The position numbers were made by a program, and so were the translations under genes. DNA of 64,000 nucleotides, taken from positions 120,498 to 184,497 of the forward strand of contig CAIKAF010000029.1 in assembly GCA_903825395.1 (NCBI GenBank), given 5' to 3'. The notes below the pieces were generated by a model, which saw nothing but the letters and a program-made list of their open reading frames with translations, ran no database searches and was not told the DNA's origin. This stretch comes from an uncultured Flavobacteriales bacterium (GTDB lineage Bacteria; Bacteroidota; Bacteroidia; CAIKAF01). Numbering within the stretch: position 1 is the first letter of the stretch; each line of letters starts with the position of its first letter. Positions 54,786-63,801 of the stretch are shown one piece after another.

Positions 54786-54816
54786 CAAAAATAATAAAAC
54801 GCAGTCCAATGACAAA
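54786..54816 (-). promoter_or_regulatory. Promoter of pdhA-pdhC-tatA
   Basis: On the minus strand TTTG (54816-54813), 19-bp spacer, TATTTTTG (54793-54786): a full consensus match. The start point is expected near 54780, giving a leader of about 13 nt. Confidence 0.7.
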
Positions 54817-54836
54817 CCATTTCCTATTCAGGTTTT

Positions 54837-55442
54837 TCAATGGTTTGGACCACAATTGCAATCTGAATCCCAGACTATTCGTGTGGCTGGAAGGGCATCT
54901 TGCAGGGACTTAATTGTTTCAGGATGCAGGTCGGTCGAGCGAATATCCAATTCAATTAGCTGTACCATCCCCGACATTTTATTGGGCAATTTGAAAATTG
55001 GATTTGAGGATAGGTTTAATGCGTTTAATCGACTCAATTGTATAATGGCATCGGGGACTTGATAGATTTCATTCTTCCGGAGGTTTAAGCTCTCTAATTT
55101 TATCAAATCTCCCAGTTCTTTGGGGAGGCTTTCCAATTCATTTCGCTCTAAGTTTAAAATTCTCAGTTTTTTAAGTTGAGCGATTTCGGGTGGGATGGAG
55201 GTGATTTTATTTCGAGATAAATCCAATTCCCGCAGGTTTGGAAATTCAAATACTTCTTTGGGGATGCGTTTGTATTTTTTTCGTGTCAAGGCCAACCGTG
55301 TGACTTTGCCTGGGTATTCCAATGCAATTTTCAAGTCGGTGTATAGTGGTTCATCTCTGAATTCACCAGATTGAGCTAGAGCATGGGGTTGGACAGCCAT
55401 GATACCCAGTAAAAAAAGCAACATTTTAATGAAGCCTCTCAT
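54837..55442 (-). CDS. Secreted leucine-rich repeat protein
   Basis: 201 residues from the ATG at 55442: signal peptide MRGFIKMLLFLLGIMAVQPHALAQ. Five to six LRRs of about 23 residues (LRELDLSRNKITSIPPEIAQL, LRILNLERNELESLPKELGDL, LESLNLRKNEIYQVP, LNALNLSSNPIFKLP). The tail ends with DCNCGPNH. A peptide- or protein-binding surface; no partner known. It overlaps the ribF stop by 17 bp, so it is translationally coupled. Confidence 0.87.
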   Translation of the reverse strand: MRGFIKMLLFLLGIMAVQPHALAQSGEFRDEPLYTDLKIALEYPGKVTRLALTRKKYKRIPKEVFEFPNLRELDLSRNKITSIPPEIAQLKKLRILNLERNELESLPKELGDLIKLESLNLRKNEIYQVPDAIIQLSRLNALNLSSNPIFKLPNKMSGMVQLIELDIRSTDLHPETIKSLQDALPATRIVWDSDCNCGPNH

Positions 55443-56364
55443 GAATTTCGTTTGCCTGTTTGGCGTCAAGTTTAAGTTGACGGATTAGTTCTGATTGATT
55501 CGAAAACAATTTTTCTTCGCGCATCCGGTCCAAAAAAATCAAATTGATTTTTTGCCCGTACAAATCCTGATTGAAATTAAACAGATGTGCCTCAATATGT
55601 CGGGTTCCATTTTGGCTAATTGTTGGTCGAACGCCAATGTTCACCATGGCATTAAACCTTCCAAATTGGGTTTGGACATAAGCTGCATACACCCCGTTGG
55701 CAGGTATTAGTTTATTTGTATCGATGAGTGCCAGGTTCGCGGTTGGAAAGCCCAATTTTTCGCCTAAGCGTTGCCCATGCTCTACAGTTCCCTGGATGGC
55801 ATATGGATACGTTAAAAACTCGGCCGCTGTTTTAACATCTCCTGCTTCTAAAGCCTGTCTAATTTTGGTGGAGCTTACCTTCACCTGATCTATATCTTGT
55901 GCAGGAATTTCCTCCAATTCAAAGGACAATTTTTCGGAAAGGGGGAGCAATAAGGAATAATTACCGGATCGATTCCTACCAAAATGGTGATCATAGCCTA
56001 CAACCAAAGTATGAACATTCAAAGACCCCTTCAAAAACTCGGTTACATATTCTTCTGCTTTCATTCTGCTAAATGCACCATCAAAAGGAATAATGAGCAT
56101 ATAATCCAGGCCCATTCCTGAGAGCAGCTGCTGTTTTTCTTCTAAAGTGTTTAGTAACTTTAAATCATTGTCGTCAGGGAAGAGAACCAATCTGGGATGT
56201 GGGTGGAAGGTAACGAGGACGGATTCACCCTGAATAGCGGCAGCTCGTTCAATAACTCGGCTTAGAATTTTTCTGTGGCCAATGTGGATGCCGTCAAAAG
56301 TGCCAGTAGTCAACACTGGTCTTTTAAATTTTGGCAATTCCTGAATTCCGTGAATTACTTTCAT
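55426..56364 (-). CDS. ribF: Bifunctional riboflavin kinase/FMN adenylyltransferase
   Basis: 312 residues. N-terminal nucleotidyltransferase with TTGTFDGIHIGHRKIL and VVGYDHHFGRNRSGN, then the kinase domain with HGQRLGEKLGFPTANL and VNIGVRPTI. Makes FMN and FAD. A TACCTTTG box lies on the minus strand at 56374-56381. Confidence 0.97.
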   Translation of the reverse strand: MKVIHGIQELPKFKRPVLTTGTFDGIHIGHRKILSRVIERAAAIQGESVLVTFHPHPRLVLFPDDNDLKLLNTLEEKQQLLSGMGLDYMLIIPFDGAFSRMKAEEYVTEFLKGSLNVHTLVVGYDHHFGRNRSGNYSLLLPLSEKLSFELEEIPAQDIDQVKVSSTKIRQALEAGDVKTAAEFLTYPYAIQGTVEHGQRLGEKLGFPTANLALIDTNKLIPANGVYAAYVQTQFGRFNAMVNIGVRPTISQNGTRHIEAHLFNFNQDLYGQKINLIFLDRMREEKLFSNQSELIRQLKLDAKQANEIHERLH

Positions 56365-56373
56365 AAATCACTG

Positions 56374-56381
56374 CAAAGGTA
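56374..56381 (-). promoter_or_regulatory. -7 box for ribF
   Basis: Minus-strand TACCTTTG, full match, 9 nt before the ribF ATG. Confidence 0.5.
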
Positions 56382-56514
56382 CACAAACTAACGCCAGATT
56401 GGAGGGGCACAGTTGCCGAATGCTATTGCGTTAAAACAGTTTAAAAGTCAATTAATAAGCCTCATACTGATTCTATTTTGGATATCTTCGACCTGCATTT
56501 AAAACTACTTTTTT

Positions 56515-58314
56515 ATGAGAAACTTCTGGGGTTCTTTTTTTGGCTCAATCTTGGGCTCGGTTATCTCCTCCATTTTGTTCGCCGTTCTTGTAATTGCAGG
56601 TGTTGCGGCAGTGGTTTCGGCTGAGTTTGGAGGCTCTGAACAAGTGATGACGGATGCCGAAGAAAAGACAGTATTGCACTTAAAGTTTTCTTACCCCATT
56701 ATTGATTCTAAAGACCAAAATCCCTTTGCAGAAATAGATTTTGGTTCCGGTTCAAATACCAAACTGACCATGTGGGAAACCATCCAGGTATTGGATTATG
56801 CCAGCACCGATGCTAAGGTGGTAGGGTTGTTCTTAGATATGGAGGGAGTGGCCACAGGAATGGGCAACGCATACGAAATACGTCAGGCGTTAGAGCGTTT
56901 TAAAGGCAAAGGAAAGTTTATTGCTACATATTCTGAGGGACTTACTCAAAAGGCCTATTACTTAGCTTCAGTTTCTACCCATATTTCCCTTAATGCTCAT
57001 TCTGATTTTGTTTTGAATGGAATGGGGGCAGAGTTGCTATTCTTTCGAGGTGTTTTAGATAAGTTGGGGGTTGAGCCTTATGCGGTGCGTCCGGTAGGGA
57101 ACAAGTTTAAGAGTGCTGTGGAACCTTTTTTGTTGACGGAGTCAAGCGAGTCAAACCGAATTCAAATGCGGGCTTTGATGGGAAGCATGTGGTCCAATAT
57201 GGGAGCCGCTTTGGCCTCTAAAAGCAAATTAAGCGTTCAAGCCATCGATTCGTTGATTAATGGTTTTTATGTTAGCTCTGCTTTGGATGCTCAACGGCAC
57301 CATTTCAGTGATACATTGGAGTACCGAGACGAGTTTATGGACCGCTTGGCCAGGATGGCCGGCTGGGAAAAATGGTCTTCTGAAGATTCTCCACTTTTAT
57401 CGTTTGAAAAATATGGGGAAATGGCCCTAGCCAATTTGGCTTTGGAGGAACAAGCCGAAGAAAAAATTGCCATTTTGGTGGCCGAGGGAGATATTGTCGA
57501 TGGAAAGAGCTCGCAAGGTATGGTGGGTTCTGCATCGCTCAACGAAACCATCCGTGAATTGCGTGAAAATGAGGAAGTAAAAGCCGTAGTACTTCGAGTG
57601 AATTCACCAGGAGGGTCGGCTTTAGCTTCGGAATTGATGTGGAGGGAACTTGCTTTGCTCAAGGCCAAAAAGCCGCTGGTTGTTTCTATGGGAAATCTAG
57701 CTGCATCGGGCGGGTATTACATTTCTTGCCATGCCTCTGAAGTGTACGCCTATCCAACAACCATTACCGGTTCTATTGGCGTGTTTGGCCTGTTGTTTAA
57801 TGCCAAAGGACTTCTAAACAATACCTTGGGAGTTACCACTGATACCATTAACCTGCATGCCAATGGAGATTTTCCAACGGGTTCGCGGCCATTGCGGGAA
57901 CGAGAGAAAGAGGTTTTAGAAGGAATGGTAACCCGAATTTACGGTGAATTTACTCAACGGGTGGCCGATGGCAGATCGATGAAAGTTGCGGATGTAGATT
58001 CCATTGGTCAAGGTCGTGTTTGGACGGGAGCTCAGGCCCAGAAATTGGGATTGGTAGACCATTTGGGGGGCCTAAACGATGCCATTAAGGCTGCAGCCCG
58101 TTTGGCTAAACTAAAAGCTTACTCTACTGCAGTATATCCCAAGCCGGTAGATCCATTCGAGGCCTTTTTTGAAGGTCTTTCAGAAAACAGCAAGGCCTAT
58201 CTTAAAAAAGAAGGGCTTGGCATAGGTGTGGAGTGGTTGCTGTTGGTTAAACGGGTAGAAAATATGAGAGGAGTCAATGCCAGGCTACCTTACGATATAC
58301 AGTTTAACGACTAA
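56515..58314 (+). CDS. sppA: Signal peptide peptidase SppA, 67K type
   Basis: 599 residues: one N-terminal membrane helix (about 8-32), then two SppA repeats. The catalytic dyad can be placed at Lys199 (KFKSAVEPF) and Ser398 (NLAASGGYYIS), as in E. coli SppA, where the lysine lies in the first repeat and the serine in the second. It degrades cleaved signal peptides in the membrane. Start at 56515, preceded by TATCTTCG (56483). Confidence 0.95.
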   Translation: MRNFWGSFFGSILGSVISSILFAVLVIAGVAAVVSAEFGGSEQVMTDAEEKTVLHLKFSYPIIDSKDQNPFAEIDFGSGSNTKLTMWETIQVLDYASTDAKVVGLFLDMEGVATGMGNAYEIRQALERFKGKGKFIATYSEGLTQKAYYLASVSTHISLNAHSDFVLNGMGAELLFFRGVLDKLGVEPYAVRPVGNKFKSAVEPFLLTESSESNRIQMRALMGSMWSNMGAALASKSKLSVQAIDSLINGFYVSSALDAQRHHFSDTLEYRDEFMDRLARMAGWEKWSSEDSPLLSFEKYGEMALANLALEEQAEEKIAILVAEGDIVDGKSSQGMVGSASLNETIRELRENEEVKAVVLRVNSPGGSALASELMWRELALLKAKKPLVVSMGNLAASGGYYISCHASEVYAYPTTITGSIGVFGLLFNAKGLLNNTLGVTTDTINLHANGDFPTGSRPLREREKEVLEGMVTRIYGEFTQRVADGRSMKVADVDSIGQGRVWTGAQAQKLGLVDHLGGLNDAIKAAARLAKLKAYSTAVYPKPVDPFEAFFEGLSENSKAYLKKEGLGIGVEWLLLVKRVENMRGVNARLPYDIQFND

Positions 58315-58325
58315 TTAACCTGGTG

Positions 58326-58360
58326 TTTGCTGCCCGTTTAATTTCAACCCCTTACATTTA
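58326..58360 (+). promoter_or_regulatory. Promoter of the DUF4476 gene
   Basis: TTTG at 58326-58329, 23-bp spacer, TACATTTA at 58353-58360, 16 nt before the ATG at 58377. It excludes the earlier in-frame start at 58323. Confidence 0.5.
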
Positions 58361-58376
58361 CATTAAACTACTTAAT

Positions 58377-59306
58377 ATGTTTCGTTTCTTGTTTTTATTA
58401 TTGTTGACTCCCATGACTTGGGCTCAAGGAAGTTTGATTTTCTTTACCGAAAATGGTGAGCGCTTTACCTTAACTGTGAATGGGCAAACCATCAATTACC
58501 AGCCTGATGCCCGAGTTCGATTTGATGGGGTAAATACGGAAGGGGTGAAAGTCAATATTAAGTTTGAACAGGCTGAATTGGGTAGTGTGATTAAAACGGT
58601 TTTGGCCTCTCCTACCTTGGAAGTAACTTACAATTTGAAGCGAAATAAGAAAAATGAGTGGGTGATTCGCTATTTGTCTGAAGCGCCTGCGGGGTCTACA
58701 GCGCCTGCGGCTCCTTCTGCACCGGTAGCCGAACCTGTCTATATGGATGAACAAACTCCAGCGGCACCTCAATCCAATCCATCAAGCCCTTCCAATGGCT
58801 CCGTCGGTTTCCAATTTAACATGAATGAGCAAAACGGATCGGTGGGCATTCAAATGAATGTAGATGGCATTCAAACCAATACCAACATTAATGGTATTGC
58901 TGCACCTAGGGGACAGGAAAATTTGGATGAAGAGCATGAAACCTGGCAATCTTCCGATCATTCAAAACCCAGTTATGAAATGGCAAATGCGCCTCAAAAG
59001 TGCATTGTAGGCATGTGGGACACCGAGTTGCGTAAAGGGATGCAAACCATTCAAAGCCATGGTTCAGATGAAGAAAAGTTGGCATCAGCCAAGCAAATGG
59101 CCGACAATTATTGCTTCTACATTGGGCAGGTGAAGCAAGTTATGAATGTGTTTACATACGATGAAAGTAAGTTGGCTTTTGCCATCTACGCATATTCTAA
59201 GGTGGCCTCTACCGATATTAAAGAATATTACACCTTGGCCTCCCTGTTCACGTATGGGGGAACAAAGACTCAATTTAATGAGTTTTTATCGGCCATGAAA
59301 AAATAA
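58377..59306 (+). CDS. Secreted DUF4476 protein
   Basis: 309 residues with signal peptide MFRFLFLLLLTPMTWAQ. Residues 20-100 form a beta-rich N-domain (SLIFFTENGERFTLTVNG), 110-200 a Pro/Ser/Asn linker, and 210-309 the DUF4476 domain (FYIGQVKQVMNVFTYDESKLAFAIYAYSKVAS). DUF4476 is widespread in Bacteroidota and of unknown function. A perfect terminator follows at 59327. Confidence 0.9.
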   Translation: MFRFLFLLLLTPMTWAQGSLIFFTENGERFTLTVNGQTINYQPDARVRFDGVNTEGVKVNIKFEQAELGSVIKTVLASPTLEVTYNLKRNKKNEWVIRYLSEAPAGSTAPAAPSAPVAEPVYMDEQTPAAPQSNPSSPSNGSVGFQFNMNEQNGSVGIQMNVDGIQTNTNINGIAAPRGQENLDEEHETWQSSDHSKPSYEMANAPQKCIVGMWDTELRKGMQTIQSHGSDEEKLASAKQMADNYCFYIGQVKQVMNVFTYDESKLAFAIYAYSKVASTDIKEYYTLASLFTYGGTKTQFNEFLSAMKK

Positions 59307-59326
59307 AAATCAGATTCTTTAAGTAC

Positions 59327-59355
59327 AATAAAGACGGTCAACGACCGTCTTTATT
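59327..59355 (+). terminator. Strong terminator after DUF4476
   Basis: AATAAAGACGGTC (59327-59339) pairs perfectly with GACCGTCTTTATT (59343-59355) around AAC, followed by T. Confidence 0.92.
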
Positions 59356-59378
59356 TTTGTTTGGTATTGGGATTACGT

Positions 59379-59526
59379 GGCCCGCGGCAGGGATTGAACA
59401 AGGTAGCTCGGCAAGTTGGCGGAGCCTGCCCCGCGCGGCGCGGAGGCGACTTTAGGAGCCACCGCAAGCCCGCTGGGGCAGAATCCGGCAACTGCCGACT
59501 ACCTGAGAAAGCCCGGCGGCCGCCCC
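59379..59526 (-). repeat. GC-hairpin element, copy E
   Basis: Read on the minus strand: GGGGCGGCCGCCGGGCTTTC ... TTCAATCCCTGCCGCGGGCC, apical GGTGGCTCCTAAAGTCGCC, identical to copy C. The arms (AGGTAGTCGGCAGTTGCCGG and its partner) differ from C. It starts 23 bp after the DUF4476 terminator, upstream of serC. Confidence 0.9.
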
Positions 59527-59636
59527 TAAACATAAACGAAAATAAAAATTGGTAATTTTTAGAGTAAAATGCCTCTGTAATGCGGTGGATAAAGCCGTCT
59601 TTTTTGTTCCTTTGTGTTAACATCATTCAAAAAACT

Positions 59637-60704
59637 ATGAAAATTCACAATTTCAGTGCCGGCCCCGGAATTTTGCCCGCGGAGGTACTTCAGGAAGCTG
59701 CACAAGGAGTCTTGAATTATCAAAATACAGGGCTTTCGCTTATTGAAATGTCCCACAGAGGTCCCGAATTTGTGGACGTGATGGATCAAGCCGTTGCGTT
59801 GGTGCGGGAATTGTTGAATTTGAGCGATGAATATGATGTGATTTTTCTGCAGGGTGGAGCCAGTTTGCAATTTTATATGGCCCCACTTAACCTGTTGAGC
59901 TCCAATGGTTATGCTGCATATTTGGACACCGGAACCTGGGCATCTAATGCCATTAAAGAGGCCAAACGGGTAGGAAAAATAGAAGTGATCGGAAGCTCAA
60001 AAGAAAAAAACTACACGTATTTGCCCGCGTACTCTGTACCCAGCGATGCGGATTATTTACACTATACATCCAATAATACCATTTATGGTACCCAATTTCA
60101 GTCCATTCCAGAGTGTGAAATTCCTTTGGTCTGCGATATGTCTTCGGATATTTTCAGTAAGCCCATTGATGCGTCCAAGTTTTCAATGATTTATGCAGGA
60201 GCTCAAAAGAATATGGGGCCGGCCGGAACAACTTTGGTGATTGTAAAGAAAGAAATGCTTGGAAAAACGGGCCGTAGCCTGCCTACAATGCTGGATTACT
60301 CCGTACATATCGATAAGGAATCCATGTTTAATACTCCGCCTGTTTTCCCAATTTATGTGAGTATGTTAACGCTGAAATGGTTAAAACAAAATGGCGGATT
60401 GCCGTGGATTGGAGAGATTAATCGGCAAAAGCGGGATTGTTTTTATGAAGCTTTGGATGCCAACCCCTTGTTTAAAGGAACGGTTGAGCCTTCTGTGCGC
60501 TCCTGGATGAACGCGACATTTTTATTGAATGACGAGCGAATGGAATCGGCGTTTGAGGCTTTGCTGAATGAGCGTGGAATTAGTGGTTTAAAAGGGCATC
60601 GTTCAGTAGGTGGCTACCGCGCTTCCATGTACAATGCGCTTCCGTTGGACAGCGTGAAAGTCCTTACTCAAGCTATGAATGATTTTGCTCAACAACACGG
60701 ATAA
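59637..60704 (+). CDS. serC: Phosphoserine aminotransferase
   Basis: 355 residues from the ATG at 59637 (MKIHNFSAGPGILP). PLP-lysine segment YAGAQKNMGPAGTT, typical HRSVGGYRASMYNALP. Makes phosphoserine from phosphohydroxypyruvate, the product of the next gene. It is cotranscribed with serA (3 bp apart). Confidence 0.97.
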   Translation: MKIHNFSAGPGILPAEVLQEAAQGVLNYQNTGLSLIEMSHRGPEFVDVMDQAVALVRELLNLSDEYDVIFLQGGASLQFYMAPLNLLSSNGYAAYLDTGTWASNAIKEAKRVGKIEVIGSSKEKNYTYLPAYSVPSDADYLHYTSNNTIYGTQFQSIPECEIPLVCDMSSDIFSKPIDASKFSMIYAGAQKNMGPAGTTLVIVKKEMLGKTGRSLPTMLDYSVHIDKESMFNTPPVFPIYVSMLTLKWLKQNGGLPWIGEINRQKRDCFYEALDANPLFKGTVEPSVRSWMNATFLLNDERMESAFEALLNERGISGLKGHRSVGGYRASMYNALPLDSVKVLTQAMNDFAQQHG

Positions 60705-60707
60705 GTT

Positions 60708-61673
60708 ATGATTCGGATTTTAGCCAACGATGGGATTGAAGAAAGCGCATTGCAGTCTTTAACCGAGAAGGGTTTCGAGGTGATTACCACAAAGGTGAGT
60801 CAGGAAAATTTGGTGGAATACATCAATACCGAACAAGTTCGAGCCTTGTTGGTACGTTCTGCCACCAAAGTCCGTAAAGATGTGTTTGACGCGTGTCCCG
60901 GCCTTTCTTTTGTTGGCCGTGGTGGGGTAGGGATGGACAATATTGATGTAGAATATGGACGCTCTTTGGGCCGAACGGTAACCAATACGCCCAGCAGTTC
61001 TACTCGCTCGGTGGCTGAATTGGTTTTCGCTCATTTGTTTTCGGTGGGTCGATTTTTACACCATTCCAATCGTGTAATGCCCGCTGACGGTCAAAACCGT
61101 TTTAATGACTTAAAAAAGAGCTATGCCTCGGCCTTTGAGTTGAAAGGTAAGACATTGGGAATCATTGGTTTTGGTCGTATTGGTCAGGAGGTAGCTCAGA
61201 TGGCCATGGGGCTTGGAATGAAGGTGCTGCCCTACGATCCTTGGGTGAAATCTGCCGAGATTGAGGTGGATTTTCTGCAAACAGGCGATACCTTTACCCT
61301 TGAATTTGAGACGGTTTCCCTTCAAGAGTTGTTGGAAGGTAGCGATGCCATTACCCTGCATATTCCCATGCCTGCCAACGGCAACGCTTTAATTGGTGCT
61401 GCCGAATTTGAGCAGATTAAACCCGGCGCTGTTCTTATTAATACAGCCAGAGGTGGGATTGTTGATGAACTGGCATTGCTTTCCGCCCTAGATTCTGGGC
61501 GTTTAGGTTTTGCCTGCCTGGACGTTTTTGAAAATGAGCCCTGTCCTAAAGCAGAGCTTTTGAATCACCCTAAAATCAGTGTTTCTCCTCATGTCGGCGG
61601 AAGTACGGCCGAAGCCCAAGCCCGAATCGGAGAAGAGTTGGTTGACTTGGTGTTGAATCATTTCAACATCTAA
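60708..61673 (+). CDS. serA: D-3-phosphoglycerate dehydrogenase
   Basis: 321 residues without an ACT domain. Rossmann motif GIIGFGRIGQEVAQMAMGLGM and catalytic pattern RGGIVDELALL, DVFENEP and SPHVGGST. First step of serine synthesis; the missing ACT domain suggests no feedback by serine through that module. Confidence 0.96.
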   Translation: MIRILANDGIEESALQSLTEKGFEVITTKVSQENLVEYINTEQVRALLVRSATKVRKDVFDACPGLSFVGRGGVGMDNIDVEYGRSLGRTVTNTPSSSTRSVAELVFAHLFSVGRFLHHSNRVMPADGQNRFNDLKKSYASAFELKGKTLGIIGFGRIGQEVAQMAMGLGMKVLPYDPWVKSAEIEVDFLQTGDTFTLEFETVSLQELLEGSDAITLHIPMPANGNALIGAAEFEQIKPGAVLINTARGGIVDELALLSALDSGRLGFACLDVFENEPCPKAELLNHPKISVSPHVGGSTAEAQARIGEELVDLVLNHFNI

Positions 61674-61676
61674 ATT

Positions 61677-62861
61677 ATGGCCGATTTCCTGCCATTTTTG
61701 GCGGTTTCACCCCGGCCTACTATAGTCGATAGGGTGATAACCAAGCCTTTTGATCGGTATTCAGATCGAGATAAGGCCGAGGAATTGAAGGGGAATCCAT
61801 GTTCTTTTTTGCACGTTATCCTTGCCAAAAGCCATGCCAATGAATCTCGCCGGCAAGCCTTTAATCGGTTTTTGGAAAATGGTTATTTAACCAAATCTTC
61901 CTCACCCGTATATGCCGTGTACCGTCAAATCCAGGAACATGGTTGTTTCACGGGTTTTGTTGGACTAATGCCAGTGGGTTCGGAAGCCAAGTACAATCAA
62001 ATCAAACGGCATGAAGCCACCTTGGTACGAAAAGAGGCGTTGTTGGCGGAATACTTGGATGAAACCAATTTAAACGCAGAACCGGCATTGTTGACCTTTG
62101 ATTCAACTGCCGAGAGTCAAGCGCTTTTGGCCGTATTGACCCAAGATCCCCCAGACATACATGTGGAACTTCCAGGGTTTGGAAAGCATCAGGTATGGTG
62201 GATTCAAGATCCCAATCAGCAACAGCAAATAAGGTCGGTGTTTGAACCCCTGCCTGGGGTATATATCGCCGACGGACATCACCGCATAAGTTCATCTCGG
62301 CGGCTTGCCGTTCAACGCTTTCAGCACCATCAAAATCCCAATGCGGCCGATCAGTTTGTATTAGTGGCTTGTTTTCCAAGTACAGAGGCACGCATCTTTC
62401 CTTACCACCGAATGGTGAAATCGGTACCTACAGATTTTTTAGTCCGGTTATCGAAACAGCTCAATGCAGAAGTAAAGATTGAACTTGGCGATTACCTAGA
62501 GCCCACCCACAACCGATGGATGATGCACTGGGCAGGACAATGGTACCGGTTTTATATTGATGCACCTCTGCCTCAACATGTTCTTCCGGCAGAATGGTTG
62601 AATGAACATGTTTTAGCGCCGATTCTGAATATTCACGATTTGACGAGCGATAAAAACATAGGATTTGTTGGCGGTTGTTTATCGGCCGAACAACTGATCC
62701 AGACCCTTCAAAGTGCAAAATATGAACTTCTTTTTGCCTTGCCTCCGGTTGAATTCAAACAGTTTTTTTCCATAGTCAATCAGGGAGGACTAATGCCTCC
62801 AAAATCAACTTGGTTTGAACCAAAGTTGCCAAGCGCCCTTGCCATGTACGATATGGCTTAA
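61677..62861 (+). CDS. DUF1015 protein
   Basis: 394 residues. DUF1015 hallmarks are KPFDRYSDRDK near the N-terminus and GVYIADGHHRISSS. The serC-serA-DUF1015 order is a conserved Bacteroidota arrangement; a role in serine metabolism is suspected from context only. Confidence 0.93.
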   Translation: MADFLPFLAVSPRPTIVDRVITKPFDRYSDRDKAEELKGNPCSFLHVILAKSHANESRRQAFNRFLENGYLTKSSSPVYAVYRQIQEHGCFTGFVGLMPVGSEAKYNQIKRHEATLVRKEALLAEYLDETNLNAEPALLTFDSTAESQALLAVLTQDPPDIHVELPGFGKHQVWWIQDPNQQQQIRSVFEPLPGVYIADGHHRISSSRRLAVQRFQHHQNPNAADQFVLVACFPSTEARIFPYHRMVKSVPTDFLVRLSKQLNAEVKIELGDYLEPTHNRWMMHWAGQWYRFYIDAPLPQHVLPAEWLNEHVLAPILNIHDLTSDKNIGFVGGCLSAEQLIQTLQSAKYELLFALPPVEFKQFFSIVNQGGLMPPKSTWFEPKLPSALAMYDMA

Positions 62862-62872
62862 GCCCAAACAGG

Positions 62873-63532
62873 ATGAGCAAAACGGTAGAAAATTATCATA
62901 GAATTCGGGCATTAATTCCCCACCATGTTATGCTGTTGGCAGTATCAAAAAATCATGGTGTAGAAAAAATTCAAGAGCTGTACGCAGAAGGACAACGCGA
63001 CTTTGGGGAAAATAAAGTGCAAGAATTGCTTGAAAAGGCGGAGCAATTGCCGAAGGATATTCGTTGGCATTTGATTGGTCATTTGCAGCGCAACAAGGTT
63101 CGAGCCTTGTTGCCAGTTGTATCTTTGATTCATAGTTTGGATTCAGAACGTCTGTTTGATGAGCTTTTGAAAGAAGCCATCCGAATGGATCTTCAGATTT
63201 CAGTTTTGGTTCAAGTCCGTATTGCAGCTGAGGAAACCAAGTTCGGGATGCCGGCAGCAGATGTTTTGCCTTTTATTCAATCCCTATTTCCTAAAGCAAA
63301 AGGGCGGTTAAAATTGAAGGGTTTGATGGGCATGGGCAGTTTTGTTACTGATTCCAAACAGATTCATGCCGAATTTTCCATGCTTCAGCAGCTATTTCAA
63401 CGGGTTAAAGCAACGCCCGGCTATGAGGATATACAGATTTTATCTATGGGAATGTCGCAAGATTGGCCCTTGGCCGTGGAACTTGGAAGTACCTGTGTGC
63501 GTATAGGTAGCGACATTTTTGGGATGCGTTAA
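62873..63532 (+). CDS. YggS/PROSC family PLP-binding protein
   Basis: 219 residues, fold type III alanine-racemase-like barrel: LLAVSKNH (PLP lysine), GENKVQELLEK, WHLIGHLQRNK, LMGMGSF and LSMGMSQDWPLAVELGSTCVRIGSDIFG. Keeps free PLP in balance. It begins 11 bp after DUF1015; hairpin element F starts 9 bp after its stop. Confidence 0.96.
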   Translation: MSKTVENYHRIRALIPHHVMLLAVSKNHGVEKIQELYAEGQRDFGENKVQELLEKAEQLPKDIRWHLIGHLQRNKVRALLPVVSLIHSLDSERLFDELLKEAIRMDLQISVLVQVRIAAEETKFGMPAADVLPFIQSLFPKAKGRLKLKGLMGMGSFVTDSKQIHAEFSMLQQLFQRVKATPGYEDIQILSMGMSQDWPLAVELGSTCVRIGSDIFGMR

Positions 63533-63541
63533 AGTTTTTTT

Positions 63542-63687
63542 GGGCAGCTTACCGGCTTTCACTTGCATCCGGCTTGCTTAAGCCTCAAGGATTGCGGCTT
63601 TGCGGGGTCACTTTGTGCCTCCGCAGCGCGCATCCTTGTAGGCTTAAGCTGCACCGGCAGCACGTTCAATCCGGGCTGCGGGGCGCC
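63542..63687 (+). repeat. GC-hairpin element, copy F
   Basis: Ends GGGCAGCTTACCGGCTTTCA and GTTCAATCCGGGCTGCGGGG. Arms GCTTAAGCC-type pair across the element; the apical part differs (GGGGTCACTTTGTGCCTCC), so this copy is the most diverged. It begins 9 bp after the yggS stop. Confidence 0.85.
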
Positions 63688-63801
63688 AAAATGCTTAAAT
63701 CTAATTTTTTTGTTGAGGTGGTTTGGTTAAAGTTGCATGCAAATTCAATTTGGGGTTTTTGGTATTGGGGGTTGGGTTTCGAGGCGGTTAAGGGATTGGG
63801 G

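Noticed and set aside
59351..59626. 91-codon minus-strand frame before serC
   Set aside because: Covers hairpin element E and the serC leader; similarity to the frame upstream of topA is due to the repeat, not to a gene.
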